A DNA stretch of 64,000 nucleotides from Phascolarctos cinereus (Eukaryota > Chordata > Mammalia > Diprotodontia > Phascolarctidae). The notes beneath the pieces are model-generated. The model had not been told where the DNA came from. It did no database searches and worked only from the letters and a program-made list of their open reading frames with translations. This document shows, one piece after another, positions 56,313 to 64,000 of the stretch. Within the stretch, counting starts at the first letter, position 1; each line of letters opens with the position of its first letter. The DNA is taken from contig NW_018343990.1 of the NCBI RefSeq assembly GCF_002099425.1, forward strand, positions 434,001-498,000, written 5' to 3'. The translations under genes and the position numbers were made by a program.

Positions 56313-57774
56313 GTTACAAAGGAAGACTTCTATATTTGGAGAGGGGAGAGTCATGGAAGAGAGCAAAAATTATAAAAAAAAATAAGATAATAGAGTATCA
56401 ATGAAACATTAAAAAGAATGAAAAGAAGAGAGTAGAAGGATATTTAGGAAATACAAGCAAAGCAGTGTGATGCTAAATTTAATACAAGCTTTTAAAAAAA
56501 AGTTGTACATAAGAAAGTCATGATTTTATAGACAGTCTTTTTTCATTTCTTTATATATTGAAATACTCATATTTGTCAAGTTCACAATAAAAACAAAGAA
56601 AAAAGAAATTATCACCTGTAATAAAGAAAAAATATAGAGAAACTGAGGCCCAGAAAAATTATGGGGTTTGACCAAAGAGCTAAGATTTAAATCCAGTTCC
56701 TCTGATTTCAAAACCAGCTCTCTTAACACCATATCCTGCTGGTTGGCAAGCACTACTGAGACCTGATCTCAGCTTACTTTGTAGACTCTTATCTGATCAT
56801 TTTCTGAGGGCTCCTCTACCTCACAGAGAAACTAATGGGGGAAGGTACAGTTCCTTAACCCTAACAGGGAATTGGATGTTATGATACTAAGGTCCTTTTC
56901 AGCTCAAACATTCCTAATTCAATGAGAAAGCTCTAGATATCAGTACCTCTAAAATTCTCCTCCAAATTCATCTTCAATTTGTAATGGCAATGGAAAGAGT
57001 AGAGGGATTAATAAGCATGGGCATTGTTCTTGGGTAAAGCATTGGAAGAGGCTGAAAAGCCTTCTGAAAAGACATAATGACTTGTAATTGAAGGAGAATG
57101 CAGGAATGTTCTAGTCTGCTAACTAGGTAGTGAGAAAGAAAATGGACCATTAGTTGTCTGTGGAGTTGGAGCTTGGGTGCATTTTAAGGGCACTAATCAG
57201 CTACAGAGAAACTTATTTTCACTCTTTTGCTTCCTTTGAGGAAAGGGAAGTTGCTATATAATCTCTGATGGGGAAAGGCCTCAGCCCTCACTCACCGTTT
57301 GAGATCAGCATATGTAGTGAATGAACACAGGACTTTGTTTTTTGGCTCTTTGCATTTTGTTTTTTTCTTACTTTTCAAAGAAGAAATATTGGAGAGAGCT
57401 ATGATTTTGTGAAGTTCAAAGGTCAAAATGAATAGCTACTAGAGGTCAGAGAGCTAGAATCAGTGGCAGGATTTGAAGCACCAAAGCTTGAGCCCATGCC
57501 AGATTTTGTGGCCAGGCCAAATGGTGAGAATCAAAGTTGAAGGTGACCTGTTTGACCCAGCAAAGACTGAAGGCAGGCAAGACAGAGTACTTCATCTTTG
57601 GATGTGAATTTGGTGGGGCAAACATTATGCAGAAATTGCTTTAATTTTGAGCCCACTCTCCTCAGGGACCAAGCTGGTATAGAGTAGGCCCAGGGTTTTG
57701 GAGAGAAGAGGTGCTTGTATTTCTGGGTTTGCTATTTCTTCAAAATAAATATCCCTCTGTAAACAAACAAACAA
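56313..57774. other. No gene; spacer
   Basis: A worn MIR complement lies at about 56,635-56,745 ('gaaactgaggcccagaaaaa'). Otherwise unassigned. Confidence 0.35.
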
Positions 57775-58026
57775 AAAAGTCACCTAGCTGGCAAAGTGGA
57801 CAGAGTACTGGGCCTGGAGTCAGGAAGACTCATCTTCCTGAGTTCAGATTTGGCCTCAGATACTTACTAGCTGTGTAACCCTGGGCAAGTTACTTCATCT
57901 GGCTTTCCTCAGTTTCCTCAGCTGTAAAATGATCTGGAAAAGGAAAAGGCAAACCGCTCCAGTATCTCTGCAAGAAAACCCCAAACGGGGTCACAAAGAG
58001 TCAGACATGATTGAACAACAACAAAA
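57775..58026 (+). mobile_element. Mar-1-type SINE, good copy
   Basis: 'gagtactgggcctggagtca', 'agctgtgtaaccctgggcaa', 'cctcagctgtaaaatgatct', then the RTE-like tail 'cacaaagagtcagacatgat' and 'tgaacaacaac'. Confidence 0.9.
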
Positions 58027-58261
58027 TCCCTTTGTAAAAGCTAATTGATGTTAATTTGTTAAATGGAACAAGAGTGCTAATTGCTGGAGACTAACAGTGG
58101 GAAGAAACACAATGGAATAGAGGATCAATTAGAAAAAGATACCTCCAACCCTAGAATCCTGAGGGGGAGAAAGTGAGCATAGAGTCTCACAACAACCTAA
58201 TAAATGGCACCATAGCTAAAGCTTAACTGCACTGGAAGGGGGCAGGAATGGGTTATCCTTC

Positions 58262-58450
58262 ATTGTATTAATACTAAATTGCACTTATATAGTGCTTTAA
58301 GGTTTAGAGGCATTTAGCTCATTATTTTATTTGATCCTCACACCAATGCTTCAAGGGAAGCAGTACAGGTATTATTTTCCCCATTTTACAAACGAAGAAA
58401 TTGAGGGTCAGAGATCCCCAATAAATAAGATTCAAACCTATATCTAAGGA
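58262..58450 (-). mobile_element. MIR SINE fragment
   Basis: 'cacttatatagtgctttaag', 'tttgatcctcacaccaatgc', 'ccccattttacaaacgaaga'. Confidence 0.65.
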
Positions 58451-58770
58451 TTACAAATCTGAAATCTAATTCTTGGCAACTTTCACACATTTCTCTTAGC
58501 TCTTCCTTCTAAGGCCAAGAAAAACATGCCTCATCATTCTTACCCCTAATCGCTCTGCAAATACTTGAATTTGCTATCATCCTCCCTCCCCTCTAAGTTT
58601 TCTGCTCCAGCCTTGGCATCCTGATTTCCTTATGCCAATCATCGTGTAGCTTATATAACTTGTGAGGAAGCATAGCTTAATCCCCACTCCCAAGGACAAG
58701 TTTTTGGGTCCCAGAGCAAGGCTACCACAGGGCTCTAGGGGTACCCCCTGAGGAGTAAGGGTGATTTTCT

Positions 58771-58915
58771 TGGTTTTGTTTGTCTTTATGTAAGGCAATT
58801 GGGGTTAAGTGACTTGCCCAGGGTCACACAGCTAGAGACTGTCATGTGTCTGAGGCCTGATTTGACTCAAGTCCTCCTGACTCCAAAGCCAGTGCTCTAC
58901 CACCTAGCTGCCCCA
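58771..58915 (-). mobile_element. WSINE1/WALLSI-type SINE with perfect 15-bp target duplication
   Basis: Complement of the family ('aattggggttaagtgacttg', 'caagtcctcctgactccaaa', 'accacctagctgcccc'). 'taagggtgattttct' is repeated exactly at 58,756-58,770 and 58,916-58,930. Young insertion. Confidence 0.95.
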
Positions 58916-59323
58916 TAAGGGTGATTTTCTAATGCCATCAGTTCAAGATCACACCGGTGTCCGTCCCACTATCCCCTAAGATTATCAGTTGAGAATCATT
59001 GCAGTCAGCCAGCCCTAATTAGCTTTCAGAAAGGCAGTACCAGAAAAATAGTAGGTATAAAACATCCTTCCAAAAGTTGGTGACATTCTCCTGCTTTAAT
59101 GCAGAACATTATTTTGCCATTTAGGTAGTAGGGCCCTTTAAGCCATGGAAAGCAAAAGTTGCTGCTTAATCTTGCCCCAGACCTCTTTCCTCCTAAATCT
59201 AAACAATAGTGAAATGTACTCTTACGTAGCTCAGCACAGCCCATACCTCCAGTGCAAATGGATAAGAAAGCTTGCAATATAATTGCTTTAGATAATTATG
59301 TTTATACCAGAGACCAGGACACC

Positions 59324-59937
59324 TGGTCTGGTTTGTGCGATCTCTGACCTGTAATGATGGGGTGCTCGGGTGCTTGTGCTTGTACTTGTGCCCCAATTTC
59401 TCCCTAGTCTCAGAAACACTGTCTCTGACCACCACTCCCCAGCCCAAGGACCCTGTGCCTAGCAGTTATTCATGCATGGGCCTCAGCATGACACTTATCT
59501 CTCTCCCTGGTACAGCTACACAGAGCTGGGCTGCTCAGTCCCCAGCCCTCAGATCACGTCTCTGGAAGCCTCCCAATTCCTTAGTTGTGAGAAAGCTTTC
59601 CTTTGTTGCAGAGCATTCTCTCATCAAGACAGAGGGAGAGGAGTGTCCTTGACCAGCCCAAGAACTCTTCCTCCTGCCAGACTTCAAAGATCCACCCCCC
59701 TCCCTGTCCGGTATACTCCCTGTACTTTCCCATCCATAGCCCCCAAAGACACCTGCACCTTTGGATTACCTCATCAGTGTTCCTGGCATTTCTTTCCCAT
59801 GCTCTTTTCCATATAAACCCTAGATCAACCCCTGATCGGGGCTGCTTGATTTGGATGTGCATACTCCTTGCAGCCCCATGCTGATAAATCCACATTTTAA
59901 ATTATGTCTGGGTCTTGCTCACTGATTTCTCAGTACA
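59324..59937 (+). mobile_element. Solo LTR of an endogenous retrovirus (gamma-like layout)
   Basis: A 614-bp unit from TG to CA with a 'ccatataaacccta' promoter-like element and a 'gctgataaatccac' polyadenylation-like signal near its right end. The flanks 'acacc' and 'gcacc' are a 5-bp target copy with one mismatch. No internal retroviral region is present: a fossil left by LTR-LTR recombination. Moderate age. The 93-114 codon frames inside it are chance. Confidence 0.65.
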
Positions 59938-60110
59938 GCACCACTAGTATGTAGAGGGTCCAGGGGAAAGTAGACTCAAATCTAGAAGCACATGTAGTAA
60001 AGGGGTAACTCAGAGCTGGAAGTCCTTTCCTCTCTTTCACAGCAGGTACAAGAAGATTCCCTTAGGCAGACTAAGATACATTTTCTCTCTCTCTCTCTCT
60101 TTTTTTTTTT

Positions 60111-60250
60111 CAATTCAGCATGTATTTATAAAGCCCCAGTAATGTCCTAACTACTGGGAGATACCGAGAACAAAATCAAACGATCCCCACTGTAATATAG
60201 CTTACATTCTACTGGGATCAAGAAAAAATATATACAAAGCTGAAATAGGA
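60111..60250 (+). mobile_element. Long interspersed repeat, 5' fragment
   Basis: 'cagcatgtatttataaagcc', 'actgggagataccgagaaca', 'atatagcttacattctactg'. It is preceded by CT and T runs (about 60,081-60,110). Confidence 0.5.
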
Positions 60251-60355
60251 AAAGCTATTATCTATATAGCAGTGCAAGTAGGCACAATTATTTTCATATA
60301 ACCAAATGCATACATCCATTTGTCCAGCAAGTATGCATACCTTATTCTCTCTCAA

Positions 60356-61732
60356 TCAGGGGCAGATTGTGAGAGAGCAATCATTGGTCAGGACTTTCTT
60401 GGAAAGACAGAACAAGGGTTTGAGCAGTTCTGAGAAGGAAGTACTAGGCAAAGTACAAATTAGATATCTTTCTTTAACATGATAGAATAATATCTCTCCA
60501 TGGTCATAGTCAAGGAAAACGCCAACCCTTAAGTTGGGCACACTGATCTGGTGGTATTTTTTATGGATTTGGGAATCAAGGTTGTGCTGGGCTATGGCAT
60601 AAAGATAGTGCAAATTCTGCTTCTGTGCAGTCACAAGCACAAAGAAGTCTCAAGAATCTTTTGATTTTTTACAGATGCCAACGCACCAGTCAGTGTTATT
60701 TGGCACTTCCACTTTCCAATACCATCTCCTTGAAAGGAAGGACTGAGTACCAAGAACTTTGGGCAAAATCTATAAATCTCCCACTAGTGTTGGACACTTC
60801 CTCCTGGATACCTCCATACCTCACACTCTTCAGATCCTCAGATATAATGAGGTCCGGAGCAGCTGTGTTACCATCCAGAGTGATGTCCACTTTGAAATTG
60901 AAAATCTTTTCTATAATTCCAGGGATGAAATACATGGTCATGTTTATAGGAAGGATTTCTGTTTCCCTCTGCCGTACAGATTCATTCCTAGTTAACACTC
61001 CTTTCATATCCTGGAGCAAATCCACATCTGGTTTCTTACACTTTTCCTCTAACTATGATTTTCTTCCTTAATTCTTGACTCTAATAGGACAGTCCACGTA
61101 CTCTCTCGCTCAGGCTTTCCAGATTGATATGCATCTTTCTCCTCATCCAGGAATTGTTGCATTTTCTCAAATTCAGACTCAATATTTTTCTTTTGAATCT
61201 CCATTTCCTCCTTTATCAGTGCAAATTTAATCTTCTCATTAGCCCTCTGTTTAACAATGATCTCCATTTTCCTCCACAAATGAGTCATGGTTTTCTGGAG
61301 CTTCTCCCTGAAGTTCTCAGCATCCTTACCTATGTAACAGAGTTTGTGAGCCTCATGCTCCTGGGACCAAGAACAGGACGCACAGACTGGATTCTGGTCA
61401 TCCTCATAGAACCACTTCTGCCCTTTTTGATGTATTTCATACTTCCCATATCCTTCAGGGTAGTGAAAACAATGGGGTCTTAGCTTTTTGGTTTTTTTGG
61501 TTTTTTTGCTATGGCTGCCAGTTTCCCAAGTCTCACATTGGCTTTGAAATCCCTTACCTGGGAGATACTCTTGCACTCTGGACAGAACAAAGGGGTTGAG
61601 GCTTCCTGCCAGCTCCTGAGGAGGCAACCTCAGGCTACACTCAATGAACACTGGGTGCGTGAAGTACTCCCTGCAAATGGAGCAGGTGAGCTCTTTCTGG
61701 AGGTCTTGAATCAGCTCAAGGGAAGAAGTCAT
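60356..61732 (-). pseudogene. Intronless TRIM E3-ligase-like pseudogene (RING, B-box, coiled coil, PRY-SPRY)
   Basis: TRIM proteins are ubiquitin ligases that recognise targets through a C-terminal SPRY domain. All domains follow one another here without introns. The start is ATG at 61,732 (MTSSLELIQDLQKELTCSIC). RING: Cys17, Cys20 and Cys32 are present, but the following GHSFC-like piece is deleted; the second RING half (CPECKSISQVRDFKANVRLG) reads in another frame. B-box: His101, Cys117, Cys120, His126 and His129 stay, while two zinc cysteines are Tyr98 and Tyr109. The coiled coil is about residues 130-225. A frameshift at 61,049 precedes the linker (EEKCKKPDVDLLQDMKGVL). PRY: VDITLDGNTAAPDLIISEDL at about 60,860. 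Near 60,690 the HYWEVE-like strand is deleted with a frameshift, followed by an in-frame TGA after GICKKSKDS. The end (PNLRVGVFLDYDHGEILFY to LTICP, stop at 60,356) looks natural. By memory it is closest to the TRIM43/48/49/64 or TRIM60/75 groups. It cannot encode a working ligase. Confidence 0.85.
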
Positions 61733-61812
61733 GTTTCTTCTGACCTGGTTTCTGCCTCAGAGCTTTGCTTACAGCACACAGAGGGAAATCTCTGAACCTG
61801 CCTTATTCTAGT

Positions 61813-61825
61813 CCTTTTATATACC
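61813..61825 (-). promoter_or_regulatory. TATA box upstream of the TRIM copy
   Basis: On the minus strand 'ggtatataaaagg' lies 81-93 bp before the ATG, placing transcription start near 61,785 with a 5' leader of about 50 bases. The spacing is typical. Its presence argues that the copy kept, or arose with, promoter DNA. Confidence 0.5.
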
Positions 61826-63304
61826 CCTTATAAGGCCTTCCTTCCTACAAGTTGTGAAGTCTTGGTTTTCACTTGACCCTGAGGCTTGCATAAGTGAGAA
61901 TAAAGGCATTCATAGACCATGGACCTGGGAGAAAGAGTTTGTGCTGGTAACTAGTCCTTTCACCTGCTTGCATTTTCATTTCCTCTTTAAAATGTTTCTT
62001 ATCAGGAAAACTGATGCTCCACAAAGGAATTGATGTTGGAACGGGAAGAGAGGGGAAGGGAAGACAGAAGAGAAACGCAGAGGAAAGGAGAGCAAAGAAG
62101 GGAGAGGGAGAGGAGAGAAATTGCCCAACTATAGGATGCATTTTCTTTGCTGGGATCATTGTGGAGCTATGAATCAATAGCCAGTAGACACTTTTGGCTG
62201 ATCTGGGGAGGCCACTAAGACCCCAGCAAAAAGTCTAACATCTTTTGGACTCAGAAGCTTGTATGGTCCTTTTCTGATCAAAGAATGAAGGTGGAAAGAC
62301 ATCTGGGCCAAAGCTAAAGCCGAGGTTGAGGTGTGGGCTTCCCCTCCCTTCACCCAGTTACTCTTCAGAAATTTTACTGCAACTTGTTCCAGCATCTCTA
62401 AGAATCCAACAATCTCTATAAATCTCTAAGAATTCTGGTTCTAATTACCTTGATAATTTATACATGATCCATATGATATGACCAAGTTTCCTAAGATCTC
62501 CAAACAGGATTCCTTTTCCAAGGACTTTGCTCATGCTTCTTCTTAAGCCCTATGATTGATTTAAACTAAACCCTGACATTGATTGATGACTGTTTTTACC
62601 TGATCAAGGTTCTAAGTCCTCTTACAATTTACTCTAAGTAGGGATGGGGTGACTTGATTAGTAACTCAACCAACCATTAACGTGGTGTTCTTTCTCTGGG
62701 GGAACAAAAAAAAAATTCCTTTAGATCCAATTGCATCAGTAAAATAGGTTTCGTCTTGAGGTTTATAACAAATCTAACACTTGGATGCAGTTTGTGGTCA
62801 ACCATCTGCAGTCTGAATGTGTCCAAAATGTTCAGCTCAAGCCTCCCTGGACTACTTCAATTTTAATTATCCGTGTAGCCACGTGAATTTCACAATCAAA
62901 AGTCTCACATTAGGGAAACTGTTGTGTTTATTTGGTAGCACATCAACTACCATTGTGTCTTTCAATTTGAGAATCACAAAAGACCTAACAAACCTTAATT
63001 GATTATATGCATAACCCCTCAGGTATGCCTGAACTATCCTTGATTAAATGGAATAGAAGAGACCAATGGAATGATCAAGTAAAGGCCAAAGATGAAGTTC
63101 TAACATCCATCACTGACAGAACTAGGAGCCCCAAACGTAACTTTAGATCTGATTCTGATTTTAATCCAGGATATGTAACATCAGGGAACTGACTCTTTGG
63201 GGGCATGGAAATAGGACAAAAACTCCTAGTTAAATTTCATGTAGTCCCCTCTACTTGAAAACTATTTTTGCCTTCTTTATTATTGCCTGATTACAACCAT
63301 CTTG
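61826..63304. other. No gene recognised
   Basis: Includes a purine-rich run (62,040-62,115). Two adjacent 61-codon plus-strand frames (62,817-63,192) have no domain that I recognise. Confidence 0.35.
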
Positions 63305-63990
63305 TCAATGATTAATTAGTAAGCAGGGATTTATTGGGTACCATCAACAAGTTCACTACTGTCCTAAACTCTATATGTTATGCAAAAATGTAAAATACGT
63401 AAAATATATTCTCTTCTCTCCAGGACTTTCAAGTACAGCTAGAGAGTCAGGAAAAACACAGAAAGCAACAACAAACATCAAACTGGATAAACAGAATAGG
63501 CCTGAAATGACTGGTAGCTTAGAATAGATTAGGTAAAAAACAGGGATTGACATGAAGGTTATTGAGCAGAAGAGGAAAATAATAAAAATGGTATTAAGGA
63601 ATATTAGGCTAGCAGTAGTATGCAGAAAGAAATGACTAGGGGGGCAGCTAGGTGGCGCAGTGGGTAGAGGATCTGAGTTCAAATCCGGCCTCAGACCGAA
63701 CACTTGACATTTCCTAGCTGTGTGACCCTGGGCAAGTCACTTAACCCCAATTGCCTAAAAAAAAAAAGGCAGAAAAAAAAAAAAGAAACGACTAGGAAGA
63801 AAATTGGCATCCAGGAGTCCAGCTATGAAATTGTTGAAATAATCAAGGTGATAAGAGTCTAGGTTAGGCTAGTAGCAATGAAAACAAGAGTTACAGATAA
63901 AAAATATCTAGAAAGAAACATTGGTAGGATTTAGTGATCAATGAAAAGTGGGATCAATGAAAAGATTAAGTCAAGTGTCCTAAATTGTAT
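63305..63990 (+). mobile_element. Long interspersed repeat, decayed, hosting a SINE
   Basis: 'agcagggatttattgggtac' at the left and 'gaaattgttgaaataatcaa', 'gtgataagagtctaggttag' at the right follow the order of the 51.2-kb family ('gcaatagtccaggtgagaaa'). It is interrupted at 63,641 by a SINE. Confidence 0.45.
63641..63768 (+). mobile_element. WSINE1/WALLSI-type SINE
   Basis: 'ggggcagctaggtggcgcag', 'ctgagttcaaatccggcctc', 'agctgtgtgaccctgggcaa', 'ccccaattgcct', A-tail. The short head lacks about 20 bases of the consensus. The target word 'gaaatgactagg' (left, ends 63,640) returns as 'gaaacgactagg' (ends 63,796), with an expanded A run in between. Confidence 0.9.
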
Positions 63991-64000
63991 GAGCCAAGGT

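Noticed and set aside
59335-59895. Overlapping 93-114 codon frames on both strands
   Set aside because: They lie inside a solo LTR, which is non-coding.
60081-60110. CT/T run as the poly(A) tail of a minus-strand TRIM retrocopy
   Set aside because: It is 250 bp past the TRIM stop with another repeat in between and is mostly (CT)n, and the TATA box upstream argues against a simple retrocopy. Left open rather than annotated.
62817-63192. Two adjacent 61-codon frames, considered as a broken gene
   Set aside because: No motif links them to any family, and spacing and composition are ordinary for AT-rich DNA.
1-64000. CRISPR arrays, operons, riboswitches, tRNA or rRNA genes
   Set aside because: None seen. 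The short direct repeats are microsatellites, a minisatellite and SINEs; the tRNA-like boxes belong to SINE heads without a foldable tRNA.

Overview
The window is nuclear DNA from a mammal, almost certainly a marsupial and probably an Australian one. The main evidence is its repeats. Short tRNA-derived SINEs of the WSINE1/WALLSI type open with a gggcagctaggtggc box. Mar-1-type SINEs end in an RTE/BovB-like tail (cacaaagagtcagacatgac). There are also decayed L1, L2, MIR and RTE copies and hAT miniature elements. Family names are from memory and none was checked against a library. No bacterial, viral or organellar gene organisation is seen.

Layout. From 1 to 21 kb the sequence is intergenic or intronic and filled with old L2, MIR, L1 and SINE copies. 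From 21.0 to 22.7 kb there is one strong CpG island with GC boxes, trinucleotide repeats and a candidate first exon on each strand: minus-strand splice donor at 21,621/21,620, plus-strand donor at 22,689. This is the best candidate for the promoter of a real gene, but no exon could be matched to a known protein. From 22.7 to 60 kb the sequence is again repeat-dominated. It holds an RTE fragment (24.0-24.9 kb), hAT miniature elements at 25.7 and 39.5 kb, microsatellite clusters (29.4-30.9 and 36.4-36.8 kb), two 5'-truncated L1 copies carrying SINE insertions (37.3-39.4 and 42.1-44.6 kb), a 50-bp minisatellite (about 50.7-51.1 kb) and one well-delimited solo LTR (59.3-59.9 kb).

At 60.4-61.7 kb on the minus strand lies the only recognisable protein-coding homology to a host gene. 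It is an intronless TRIM (RING, B-box, coiled coil, PRY-SPRY) copy that is clearly broken but still has a TATA box upstream. From 61.8 kb to the end there is no recognisable gene, only one more old repeat with a young SINE inside it.

No set of genes working together is visible. The interest lies in the divergent CpG-island promoter, the TRIM pseudogene, a possible undescribed retroposon present twice (12.6 and 16.2 kb), a local duplication (49.96 and 53.51 kb), and clean target-site duplications that date some insertions as young.
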